Position numbers and translations under genes: made by a program. From Gammaproteobacteria bacterium (lineage in GTDB: Bacteria; Pseudomonadota; Gammaproteobacteria; JAJFKO01): DNA of 44,804 nt. The notes under the pieces are model-generated. The model was not told where the DNA came from and did not search any database. It worked only from the letters and a program-made list of their open reading frames with translations. Shown here piece by piece: positions 8,294 to 17,296 of this stretch; position 1 is the first letter of the stretch; each line of letters opens with the position of its first letter. Where the stretch lies: assembly GCA_028284465.1 (NCBI GenBank), contig JANQRR010000033.1, positions 1-44,804 of the forward strand, read 5' to 3'.

Positions 8294-10933
8294 ATGCCAG
8301 GAACAACAAGCACAAAAAAAGAGCCACTAAATGTCGCTGAAAATCCGTACGAAAGTTTTAACAACAAACAACTACTTGCCATAGCAAAACGATCAAACCA
8401 CCCAGAAATTGATCGTTATTTATGGGAGAAGCGGCATCATTCCCTCTTAAAGCTTATGCTTTGGCCTCATGACTCAGATATATGGGATTCTTTAGCTCGA
8501 TATCATAAAAATAAAACTGATGTAACAACAACAACAATTTTTGATACTTTATTACAAGAAGTTAAACCAAAAACTAAACTTTCATTAAATATTTTTTCAA
8601 TAGCTGAACAATTGCGAGAAATATCAAAGGGAGAAAATCGGCTCGCTAGATTATCCAAACTAAAACTGTTAATTCGTGACATGAAAAAAAACAAGCTTGA
8701 TTATTTGGCAAGATTGATCCTCTACAGCGATGCGGTATTTTCACTAGTATTTAATACTTTAATACCTGATAACGCTGAAACAATGCTATCACCTTTAGAT
8801 AAACAACGTGAAAAAAATGTTATTGATTATTTGTTTTCTCAACCTTTATTGACCAAGAGAATTAAACGATATATAGAAACAGAAGAAAAAGGACTTCCTA
8901 AACGAGCTATTATACTAAAAGTTATTGAGAAAAATTCTAATTTTGTTAATACTATGCTTTCTCAGCCTGAAAAATTTTTCATTTATCAGAATGAAAAAGG
9001 CGAAATCGAGTATCACTCGACCCCACTTGACAAATTAGCTCAAACTAATCGTAAAGCAGCCAATGATTTTTATAAAAAGGCAAAAACACCTTGGTGGGAA
9101 TTTAAAGCCGCACCCATTATCAAATGGATAGTTAGAATTTTTAGTTTTTTTATCACACCTGCACCAGAAAGAAAATTCACATCTACGCTTAACAATTCCA
9201 TTAATAAGCCTAATAGTGTTAGACGTCGCCGTCGTCGCTTTGGGATGAAGACAAAGAAGAGAAAGAAGATAAAGAAGATAAAGAAAACAAAAAGAAAAAA
9301 GACTTCATCAAAACCAAGTACATTAGCAACTAGAACAACACCGGAGCAACCATCACCAAAACCTAGCACGCCAGAATCAAGCACGAGCACTACAGCAATA
9401 GCAGAGAATGATAAAAAAGGACGCCATGATGTTGGAGATAATAAAAAAGAAGAAGAAGTTGATGAACAAAAACAAAAAGCAGTCTCGAGCACTGAACAAT
9501 CTACTGAGCACCACCACCATAATGATGAGCAACATTCTTCAAGCCTGCCTGCTGCTTCTGCAACAGCGATAACCTCAACTACAGCGATAGCACCAGATCC
9601 TCAAGCTTCACCAGAACCATCAATGCAATCTATTGAAGAAAACAATAAAACGGTAACAGAAATAAATATTGCTGATCAGCAATCGCAGCAACAATTAGAT
9701 CAAGTAATACTGCCTTCATCTTCGGGGCCATCTATAACTAATCCTCTATCAAGTGACAGTGAGCAACAAGAAGAATCACAACAAGGAAAATCTATTCTTG
9801 ACTCAATCTCAAGAAAAGAAAGCAGTAAAATAGTAGACTCCCGTTCTCAACAACCAACTAGCTTAACTATAACTACTTCTCATAACGATGAAAGACAAAA
9901 AGACAAATCAATTGCAATTGGTCCAATAGAAGCAAAAGATTGGTTCACTAAATATATGGAACAAGATGATAAAAAGGAAGAAGAAAAACAGCAACTTGCG
10001 CAACGACAACAACAGGAAAGAGAACATGTTGCCGAAGAAGTCGCTGCCTCTAAGGAAGGATGGATTGAGGGTAACAAAGCTTTTGGTGATGGTGAGCAAC
10101 AGCATTCTGGCCCTGAAGTTAAATCAATTTTTGACTCATTGAGTCTTCCATCTGATGAAAAAACTATTAATCAGTCATTTTCAAAATTGGGCGACAGTTC
10201 TGTGCAGCAGCAATCACTTAGCCACAGTCTAACTCATTCTTCACCACCCTCTTCTCCAGTAACTGCTAGTGTCGGTGCTAGCCGTGAAAAATCTATAGAC
10301 CAACAGCATTCAGGCTCCATTGGTAATTCTATAACTCAGTCAATTAGTCATAGTCGAATTCACCTCTCATCAGCAACTTCTCAAGAAAATACTGGTGGTA
10401 ATAAATCTATTGATCAACAATCTTCAGATCTGACTAATGGTTCCATAAACCAATCATTAACAACCTCTCAACCAGGTATTGATGATAGTTATAGTGACGG
10501 AAATAAATCCATTGCCCAACAATCCCAAGAACAAAATTCCACACTACAACATTCTATATCTCAATCTTTCTATCAATCGAAATCACTTTCAAATAGTCAT
10601 TTAAATGTTGATTTATCATATAGCCACATTGCTGGAACACTATTCATAAAAGAGCAAAAACGAACAAGAAGAAAAATACTAAGTTCTGAAACGTGGCTTA
10701 AACAAGGCACAGCAAAAGATCTTAACCTAAGTAATAGTGCTACTATCAGTAGTGAAGAAGAGATACAGGTCTTTGGTGATGAAGAAGCTCCTGATGGATA
10801 TGTATCTGACACTGAAATCAGTTATAGCCGACGTGATCCAAAAGGTAAAAATAAAGTAAATAAAAACGAAGAAAAAGAAGAACAACAACCTTCTCATACA
10901 ACATCACCAGCTAGCCTTAATATAACTTTTTAA
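8294..10933 (+). CDS. Large protein with basic NLS-like cluster and Ser/Gln repeats (879 aa)
   Basis: Not recognised. Residues ~1-280 look like an all-helical domain. A short hydrophobic patch (IIKWIVRIFSFFI, ~275) is followed at ~305-330 by an extreme basic cluster (VRRRRRRFGMKTKKRKK, then more KK pairs) resembling a eukaryotic nuclear-localisation signal. The rest is mostly disordered and rich in Ser, Gln, Glu and Pro. Between ~610 and 770 at least four imperfect repeats of NKSIDQQ...SI-QSL type occur. The C-terminus has a Glu-rich block (NEEKEEQQ) about 20 residues from the end and an Ile at position -3, compatible with a Dot/Icm-type secretion signal. GGAG precedes the ATG and the upstream gene ends 29 bp earlier. 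Confidence 0.75.
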   Translation: MPGTTSTKKEPLNVAENPYESFNNKQLLAIAKRSNHPEIDRYLWEKRHHSLLKLMLWPHDSDIWDSLARYHKNKTDVTTTTIFDTLLQEVKPKTKLSLNIFSIAEQLREISKGENRLARLSKLKLLIRDMKKNKLDYLARLILYSDAVFSLVFNTLIPDNAETMLSPLDKQREKNVIDYLFSQPLLTKRIKRYIETEEKGLPKRAIILKVIEKNSNFVNTMLSQPEKFFIYQNEKGEIEYHSTPLDKLAQTNRKAANDFYKKAKTPWWEFKAAPIIKWIVRIFSFFITPAPERKFTSTLNNSINKPNSVRRRRRRFGMKTKKRKKIKKIKKTKRKKTSSKPSTLATRTTPEQPSPKPSTPESSTSTTAIAENDKKGRHDVGDNKKEEEVDEQKQKAVSSTEQSTEHHHHNDEQHSSSLPAASATAITSTTAIAPDPQASPEPSMQSIEENNKTVTEINIADQQSQQQLDQVILPSSSGPSITNPLSSDSEQQEESQQGKSILDSISRKESSKIVDSRSQQPTSLTITTSHNDERQKDKSIAIGPIEAKDWFTKYMEQDDKKEEEKQQLAQRQQQEREHVAEEVAASKEGWIEGNKAFGDGEQQHSGPEVKSIFDSLSLPSDEKTINQSFSKLGDSSVQQQSLSHSLTHSSPPSSPVTASVGASREKSIDQQHSGSIGNSITQSISHSRIHLSSATSQENTGGNKSIDQQSSDLTNGSINQSLTTSQPGIDDSYSDGNKSIAQQSQEQNSTLQHSISQSFYQSKSLSNSHLNVDLSYSHIAGTLFIKEQKRTRRKILSSETWLKQGTAKDLNLSNSATISSEEEIQVFGDEEAPDGYVSDTEISYSRRDPKGKNKVNKNEEKEEQQPSHTTSPASLNITF

Positions 10934-10945
10934 CAGGAATAAAAC

Positions 10946-11611
10946 ATGCGGCAAACAACCAATTACCAGCAAGCGCGCGATGATCTTCTCGTTGCTGAGC
11001 AAGAACTCATTAAACAACGTGAACGAGTTGCTATGCTACGACGCGAATTACCATTAGAAAATAAAGTTGAGAAAAATTATACTTTTCTTGAAGGACCTAA
11101 AGATCTTTCACGTAATTCATCGAAAGACTTTTTCAGCACTGATCTTGCTAGCTTATTCGCGCCAGGCAAAAATGAATTAATCATCGCTCATATGATGTTT
11201 GCCCCAGATGCTAAAAAGCCCTGCCCAATGTGTAATATGTGGGTCGAAGGTTATAATGGCATTGCCGATTATCTTAACCAGGCTACTAACTTTGTCGTTA
11301 TTGCTCGCACTCAGCTTGAACGCTTACACCGTTGGGCGCGTGATCATAACTGGCATAAACTACGCTTACTCTCAAGTTATGAATCTTCGTTTAACGCTGA
11401 TTTTGGCTTAGAAGCTAAGACTGATCCAAAACGGCAAATGCCCGGTGTCAGTGTGTTCGTACGCCAAGCTAATGGTGATATTTACCATTATTATACGACT
11501 GCATCTTTGTTTGAGAATATTCACCATCGTGCAATGGATTTATTCACCCCAGTATGGAATCTACTCGATTTAACACCTAGTGGCCGTAGTGAGTGGATGC
11601 CATCAGTCTAA
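10946..11611 (+). CDS. DUF899 family thioredoxin-like protein
   Basis: A 221-residue member of the DUF899 family, thioredoxin-fold proteins of unknown biochemical role that are widespread in bacteria. Typical landmarks are present: an N-terminal helix (ARDDLLVAEQELIKQRE), then IIAHMMFAPDAKKPCPMC with a CxxC pair at Cys93 and Cys96, then FVVIARTQLERL, SSYESSFNADFG and the C-terminal LLDLTPSGR. The CPMC arrangement could be redox-active; this is inferred. It follows the 879-aa gene by 12 bp and is probably co-transcribed. It looks more conserved than its neighbours, as if an ordinary enzyme had been joined to an accessory operon. Confidence 0.9.
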   Translation: MRQTTNYQQARDDLLVAEQELIKQRERVAMLRRELPLENKVEKNYTFLEGPKDLSRNSSKDFFSTDLASLFAPGKNELIIAHMMFAPDAKKPCPMCNMWVEGYNGIADYLNQATNFVVIARTQLERLHRWARDHNWHKLRLLSSYESSFNADFGLEAKTDPKRQMPGVSVFVRQANGDIYHYYTTASLFENIHHRAMDLFTPVWNLLDLTPSGRSEWMPSV

Positions 11612-11723
11612 ATGAAATTGTACAATTATTATAGTTGTCAGTAACAATTCTTAATGCATCAGCAAGCATTAATAATGTGATATTTATTGATGAACGATAT
11701 TTAGTTATAAATTGACGGTAATT

Positions 11724-14700
11724 TTATACTGATGGTGGATTACTTGGTGGTACGCCTTTGGGACTAAACATTGCTGCGCCGTTGTCGTTATTTCCTACTA
11801 CTGCCAACAAATTGTTATGATTAAACATGCCCTGAGCACTCAGTATAGCAGATGTGCTAGTTTTTCCTTGTTTTAATCCAAGCACTGTCATTACCAAATT
11901 AAGATTTTTTTTAAGTGATTGAATTTCAACATTTTGTTGCTTTATTGCAGCTCCTTGTTTTTTTATTGTTTCTCTTTGTTCTTCTATTGTAGCTCCTTGT
12001 TCTTTTATTGTAGTCCCTTGTTCTTTTATTGTAGTCCCTTGTTCTTTTATTTCAGCTCCTTGTTCTTCTGTTTTAACTTTAAGTTGCTTATTTTGCGCTA
12101 ATAATTCTTCATGCTTAGTTTCTTTTAATTCTTGTAGCGATTGCATGTATTTATGCTGACGCATTCGATCTCTCAGAGTTTCTTTTCCTTCGACACCTTT
12201 ACCTTCATTTTTATCTTTACCCTTACCCTCAACTTTCTCTTTACCTTCATCCTCAAGACAAATATGCCTTCCAAGTTGTTCTTTTTCAAGTTCAACAATA
12301 AATTCTTTATTTACGCGTACAACAGGCTCTTCCGAGTCGATATTTCGTAGTCGTACATAACCGAATCTCTCTGGCTGCCCAACAACATCATCACACCTAT
12401 AAAGTTCCTCACCACATCGATAGTGGACACCAGCTAACAAGTTATCAATACTAAATGACTTATCTTTAAAAGGTATTCCTTTTTCATCACCTTCCATGAT
12501 TAGATCAGGTAATTCAAATAGCCCATAGAAGCCGCGTTCTTGTTTTGAAAATATAGCGATATCTGCTAATTCTATTGCTTTTTCATTTAAAGGATTGCTA
12601 CCATTTTTTTCGGAGAATTTACGATCTTCAGATGCCAAGTAATCCAAATTGCTTGTTGCTAAAGCTTCTGCAAATTGTTCAACACTGTCTGTTTCCAACA
12701 TCGTGATCTGTTGTTCAAAACGCCAAGCCAATTCGTTAGCAGTTCGTTCTGCTATTTTTTGGTATTCTCTTGCATCAATAAATTGCTTTGCAATGTTAAA
12801 AAATTGCTTCTTACGCCTGCTTTCCCTTTGTGCACTATATTTTTCAAACAGCATTTGAGTAATTAGAGGCAAACCAGGTAAAGGTATAGCTTTATCAACA
12901 AGTTGTTTAATTCTCTTTGCGGGCCTGATTCCTTCCGCCTCTTTTGTTTTGAATAAGCTTTTACAATTAACAAAGATTTTTGCTTTTTCTACACCCATAT
13001 TAAATGCTTTTCGATAGGCAAGCCTAAATATTTGAATTTTTCTTGCGTCGCTTTTTGCCTTTTTGCTTGCTTGTATCTTTCTAATGTTTTCAGAAGTTCC
13101 TGCTTTTCTTGCTTTGACTAACGACTTCCCTTCTTGTTCAATATATTTTTCCTTTACATTAGGGTCATCAGGGTCGAAGAGAATAACTGAAGATTTATCC
13201 ATGTCATCTAAATCATTCATTATTTCTTCTTTTAATGCTTGAAGTACTGGAATTTCTGCATGATTAGGAAAATTTTTTTTGCATTGATGATAAACTTCAA
13301 TTTTATCAAGTACAGTAAAGTCAAATGTTGGCGTTTGGTAATTTTTGCCCCCATTCATAATAACGTCTCTGACTATTGTTAACAATTGTGTTTTCAGAAA
13401 GACATTGCATTCATTAGTATAGTCATTTATCTTTAAGATCCCCTCGTTTATAACGTAGTGAATGTAATTTAAATAACTTTCTTTTGTTTTACAACCACTT
13501 AATTGTTCTTTAATATCAATAAGTATCGTATTTTCTTTTTTCGCATAGTTATTGAGATGCTTATTCCACCAATCTCTTAATCGTTTATATTTAATAAACC
13601 CTCCAGCTTTCTTATTATGCTGCTCAAATTTATCAAGTTCGTAAATCAGATTGCCGACAAATAAGCTGTTGGTTAAACTTTGGTATTCGCCCCTTTTTTT
13701 TGATTCAATCAAAAACCATTGCCCTGCTTCTTCATAGTGGAAAAACCAAAGTATATCGTTGACAATTTTTTTCATGTCACGCACTAGTGGATTTTTCATG
13801 TCATGCTTAGCGTCTTCAATAAATTTTTTAGCTTCTTTGTAAGCAAATTTCCAATATTTTCCACACATTTGCTGCATAGTTTGTTCAGCATCCGTAGCTT
13901 TCACATTTTTACTTTCGCTACGTTTGCCTTTAGCGGCCTCATGCGTTGAATGTGTTTGAAATTTAACTTCTTCCTGTTCTAAAGTTTTATTTGCTACTAA
14001 GAATAATGTTTTTATCGTTGCTAGATACTTATTTAAACCACCATTATGTTTGTTACCAAATGGCAACCGAGCAAAGGGCAACCAACTTATAACAGGGTAT
14101 ATTGAACGATTTTCTTTTCGAACCCCATTTATGAAGTTTAAAAATTTAGAAATATAATTATTTATTCCATGGTCAGCTTTTTTATATTCTCTATCCCAAA
14201 TAGTTCCACTTTTTTTTGCAGCTTCCTTAATGTAAGTAAAGTAAGAATTTTTAGCTGCTACAATCATTTTAGCTTTTGTGTTTTCAACCTTATGCTCTGA
14301 AAGCTCTGTATCATTTTCAATATAAGTTGGCGTGTTATTTTTCTTATTAACATAATCTAATATGTCATGCTGACACGAATACAATGAGTGCCAAAGCCTG
14401 ACTTCTTTATCATCAGTTTCAGGAATATAAGCCAAGCACATTGAAATCTTGGTGACGTGTATTTTGTATGCTTCAAGGTCAAAATCATCATTGAGATCTT
14501 CAATTATGCTCTGGAGTGCATTCCTAAAAATCTCAAATTTCTTGCCCTTGGCTTGTTGCTTAAAAGATTCTAATTGTTTTTTTTGTTTATCAAAAAATAT
14601 CTTATTGATGGTTTTTCTGGCTTCTGGCTTTTGAGAGGCATTAAACTGCTTACTATATTCGGGATCACATATTACATTTTGATATAATCCTAAAGCAAGC

Positions 14701-15470
14701 AAATGTAATTTATCTCTATTCGGATCATCTATATGAAGCTCACAAGCCAGTTTGCATAACGTAGTTATTGTGTTCATCCATTTCTGAGGATTAAAAGTTC
14801 TTCCTTTTTCTCCTTTAAAGAACTCTGTAAAACCATTTAAAATTTTATATAAATCCTTTAATGTATCCTCTTTAGCTTGCGTGTCATCATCACTGTTTAA
14901 TAGATCGATTTTTATTTTTGATATATTGTCTTGGATTTTACGCAAATAAAAAATCATTATTTCTTTTTTATTTTCTGTTTTCATCAGAGCTAATCGAGTT
15001 TCAAGTTCTGGATGTAACTTATCCTGAGTCACTGTGTCGATTGCCTCATCTCTCATTCCTGTTTTACTCATAGGCAACATTTTTAACACTATGCGTAATG
15101 TTTCTTGAGGTATTAATCCGCAATGATTTTCTAGCCAAGTAAACAGTGCTTGTGCATTTGCAACTTCTTCAGTGACAGCTTGGCTAAAATTGTAATCAAT
15201 TTTTTTCTTTAATTTTTTTAAAATCAGACTTAGATTTTCCGACTCAGACTGCCTAGAACTGCTACTTGACGTACTAGGAGTAGGATTAGAACTTGCGGTT
15301 TTTGCAAGGGAGGTTGGCTCCAACAATTCACTAGGAAATTCATTATATAGATAGTTAACTAAGCGTTTTAATTTGGTTTTAGCTTTAGCTATGGGTTTTG
15401 GTCGAGGGCGCTTAATGTGAGTAGGCCGTGGTCTATTATGAATAATTTTTTTAGGTACTTTGACAGGCAC
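11724..15470 (-). CDS. Giant coiled-coil protein of unknown function (1248 aa)
   Basis: Not recognised. It starts with GTG at 15470, with AGAGGTGA a short distance upstream. The N-terminus is strongly basic and proline-rich (PRPTHIKRPRPKPIAKAK), followed by a Ser-rich linker at ~60-80. Residues ~85-1050 are a long mainly helical, Lys/Glu/Asn-rich region without signal peptide or membrane span. Near ~1055 comes a compact part (LYRCDDVVGQPERFGYVRLR). A charged linker with KGKDKNEGKGVEGK repeats then leads to a clear coiled coil at ~1150-1215 built of seven-residue units (IKEQGTT). The last 40 residues are Asn/Gly/Pro-rich. It is convergent with the DUF899 gene. A structural or secreted host-directed protein is possible; no enzymatic motif was seen. 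Confidence 0.75.
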   Translation of the reverse strand: MPVKVPKKIIHNRPRPTHIKRPRPKPIAKAKTKLKRLVNYLYNEFPSELLEPTSLAKTASSNPTPSTSSSSSRQSESENLSLILKKLKKKIDYNFSQAVTEEVANAQALFTWLENHCGLIPQETLRIVLKMLPMSKTGMRDEAIDTVTQDKLHPELETRLALMKTENKKEIMIFYLRKIQDNISKIKIDLLNSDDDTQAKEDTLKDLYKILNGFTEFFKGEKGRTFNPQKWMNTITTLCKLACELHIDDPNRDKLHLLALGLYQNVICDPEYSKQFNASQKPEARKTINKIFFDKQKKQLESFKQQAKGKKFEIFRNALQSIIEDLNDDFDLEAYKIHVTKISMCLAYIPETDDKEVRLWHSLYSCQHDILDYVNKKNNTPTYIENDTELSEHKVENTKAKMIVAAKNSYFTYIKEAAKKSGTIWDREYKKADHGINNYISKFLNFINGVRKENRSIYPVISWLPFARLPFGNKHNGGLNKYLATIKTLFLVANKTLEQEEVKFQTHSTHEAAKGKRSESKNVKATDAEQTMQQMCGKYWKFAYKEAKKFIEDAKHDMKNPLVRDMKKIVNDILWFFHYEEAGQWFLIESKKRGEYQSLTNSLFVGNLIYELDKFEQHNKKAGGFIKYKRLRDWWNKHLNNYAKKENTILIDIKEQLSGCKTKESYLNYIHYVINEGILKINDYTNECNVFLKTQLLTIVRDVIMNGGKNYQTPTFDFTVLDKIEVYHQCKKNFPNHAEIPVLQALKEEIMNDLDDMDKSSVILFDPDDPNVKEKYIEQEGKSLVKARKAGTSENIRKIQASKKAKSDARKIQIFRLAYRKAFNMGVEKAKIFVNCKSLFKTKEAEGIRPAKRIKQLVDKAIPLPGLPLITQMLFEKYSAQRESRRKKQFFNIAKQFIDAREYQKIAERTANELAWRFEQQITMLETDSVEQFAEALATSNLDYLASEDRKFSEKNGSNPLNEKAIELADIAIFSKQERGFYGLFELPDLIMEGDEKGIPFKDKSFSIDNLLAGVHYRCGEELYRCDDVVGQPERFGYVRLRNIDSEEPVVRVNKEFIVELEKEQLGRHICLEDEGKEKVEGKGKDKNEGKGVEGKETLRDRMRQHKYMQSLQELKETKHEELLAQNKQLKVKTEEQGAEIKEQGTTIKEQGTTIKEQGATIEEQRETIKKQGAAIKQQNVEIQSLKKNLNLVMTVLGLKQGKTSTSAILSAQGMFNHNNLLAVVGNNDNGAAMFSPKGVPPSNPPSV
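11941..12072. repeat. 21-bp tandem repeats encoding a heptad coiled coil
   Basis: The unit TTGTTCTTTTATTGTAG plus four variable bases recurs with a 21-bp period, the central copies being almost identical. Each unit encodes one heptad (IKEQGTT, IEEQRET, IKKQGAA) in the 1248-aa protein. One repeat per heptad lets the coiled coil lengthen or shorten without changing register. Confidence 0.85.
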
Positions 15471-15701
15471 TAATATTCACCTCTTATTAGCAGCCTTATC
15501 CTTAGCTAATCATTTATCTCCTTATAACATTACTTAAAATTTCAATTAAAGGAATATCATACCAATAACACCTTAAGAAAATATTAAAGTCGGCATTAAT
15601 TCTATTTAATCTTAATATATCAATGAGTTATATGCAAATCATGAAGAATTGTAAACCTTGATATTTGTGTGTGCTTGAAATTCATCCTAAACGGTTATCG
15701 T

Positions 15702-15751
15702 TGTCATTGACACTGACAAAAAACTATGTGATTATGTCAGTAAGACTGACA
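15702..15751. promoter_or_regulatory. Two adjacent TGTCA/TGACA dyads just before the AAA ATPase gene
   Basis: The first dyad has TGTCA at 15702-15706 and TGACA at 15714-15718. The second, TGTCAGTAAGACTGACA (15735-15751), is a perfect 7-bp inverted repeat with a 3-base centre. The second ends 13 bp before the ATG at 15765, and no clear ribosome-binding site is seen. A repressor site overlapping the start region, or a small RNA hairpin controlling translation, would both fit. Confidence 0.5.
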
Positions 15752-15764
15752 ACATGAGTAAATC

Positions 15765-17114
15765 ATGAATTACCTAGATTCAATTACCAAACAATCTCCA
15801 TGGCTATTAGATGCTCAGCAAATAGAAGCTGATATCCACTTAATACGCATGCAATCATTTCCATTAATTTATCATGAACACACTTTTTTAGAGCATAAAT
15901 TCGTGGATGGCGTTTATATGGTAACTGGCCCCCGCCAAATTGGTAAAAGCACATTATTAAAAATGTTTATAAAAAAACACCTTACGCCAAATAATCATGA
16001 AAATTTTTTATATTTTAATTGTGATCTGCTTGATAATAAACAAGCGATCGTAGAAATGGTTGAAACTTATCTTGAACAATTCCCTTCTAAAAAAAGACGC
16101 TATCTATTTTTAGATGAAATAACTGCTGTGAAAGATTCAATCCTGGCTATCAAATACCTTGTTGATAGTGGTCATGATAAAAATCTCACCTATGTTTTAA
16201 CGGGTTCAAGTAGCGTTAATATTAAAAAAACTGGAGAACATTTGCCGGGGCGTCGTGGTAAGGGTATCGATTTTGATTATAAGCCCATTTCATTTCGTTC
16301 GTACTTACAGTTAGTTTATCCTGATATTGATTTTGATATTCCTTTCAATGCGCCAGAGAAAGATTTCATGGCTATTAAAAAAACCGTAAATTTATCTAAA
16401 GCATTAAAAACTTATTTAATGACTGGCGGCTTTCCACGAGTCATTAACGAATATTATATGAATAAAGCCATTAACGATGATGTGTTCACTATCTATCGAA
16501 GTTGGATAACATCAGAAATCGCAAAAGCCGATAAAAGAGAATATATTGCTAAGCGTATACTTGAACGCTGTCTATTTAGTTTAACCAGTGACGTTTCCTA
16601 TAATGCTTTTGCTCAAGATACTGGTGTTGGTTCGCACAATACAATTTATGATTATTTAAATTTCTTTGAAAATGCCTTCGTGCTCTCGTTAATTTATAAT
16701 TATGATATCCATCAACAACGAGTTAATTACAAAAAAAATAAAAAAATCTATTTCAATGATCCTTTTATTTATGCTGTCATAGATGCATGGATAACAGGAA
16801 AACCTCGCCAAGATTATGATTATCTAACAAAAAACTCTAGTTGTTCAAAAATCATTGAAAATCTTATATATAATCATTTAAGTTATTATTTTGAAAATAT
16901 ATATTTCTACCGTGCTCAAAATGAGATTGACTTTATTGCTAATAATTACTGTATTGAAGTAAAATATCAAAACTCAATTTCGACAAGTGACTACAACCAG
17001 CTTAATAAACTAAAAAATAATAAAATCGTGATCACTAAGCAACATTATCATAAAAACAAAGATATTTTGTTGCTACCAGTAGAATATTTTTTACTTTGCG
17101 TCGACAAACTCTAA
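15765..17114 (+). CDS. AAA family ATPase with DUF4143 domain
   Basis: A 449-residue protein of the AAA_14/DUF4143 type, a common and poorly understood family in host-associated and archaeal genomes. The Walker A motif is GPRQIGKST (residues 55-63) and Walker B is RYLFLDEIT (~120-128); SSSVNIKKTGEHLPGRRG fits sensor 1 and the following arginine-rich turn. The C-terminal DUF4143 part contains EIDFIANNYCIEVKYQ, the D...EVK core of PD-(D/E)XK-like folds. Both halves appear intact. It stands alone on the plus strand between the 1248-aa gene and an MFS gene. Cellular role unknown. Confidence 0.9.
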   Translation: MNYLDSITKQSPWLLDAQQIEADIHLIRMQSFPLIYHEHTFLEHKFVDGVYMVTGPRQIGKSTLLKMFIKKHLTPNNHENFLYFNCDLLDNKQAIVEMVETYLEQFPSKKRRYLFLDEITAVKDSILAIKYLVDSGHDKNLTYVLTGSSSVNIKKTGEHLPGRRGKGIDFDYKPISFRSYLQLVYPDIDFDIPFNAPEKDFMAIKKTVNLSKALKTYLMTGGFPRVINEYYMNKAINDDVFTIYRSWITSEIAKADKREYIAKRILERCLFSLTSDVSYNAFAQDTGVGSHNTIYDYLNFFENAFVLSLIYNYDIHQQRVNYKKNKKIYFNDPFIYAVIDAWITGKPRQDYDYLTKNSSCSKIIENLIYNHLSYYFENIYFYRAQNEIDFIANNYCIEVKYQNSISTSDYNQLNKLKNNKIVITKQHYHKNKDILLLPVEYFLLCVDKL

Positions 17115-17143
17115 TATATTATTACTGCATCGGCTTTAATTCT

Positions 17144-17158
17144 CCCAACACCGTTGGG
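17144..17158. terminator. Small hairpin downstream of the ATPase gene
   Basis: CCCAAC (17144-17149) pairs with GTTGGG (17153-17158) across a 3-base loop, 30 bp after the ATPase stop codon. There is no run of T after it, so a Rho-independent role is doubtful. A second weaker copy of the motif (CAACTGTTGG) follows at ~17170. Confidence 0.3.
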
Positions 17159-17296
17159 ATTAATTCTGCAACTGTTGGATAAAATTGTCATTTTTACTCT
17201 AATTAGTGTTATCGTATTATTTTGAGTTTAGGCTTTTTGTATTGTGCATTATATTTACTATTATGTGAAGTAATACATGGTTTAGGTTAGCAAATA

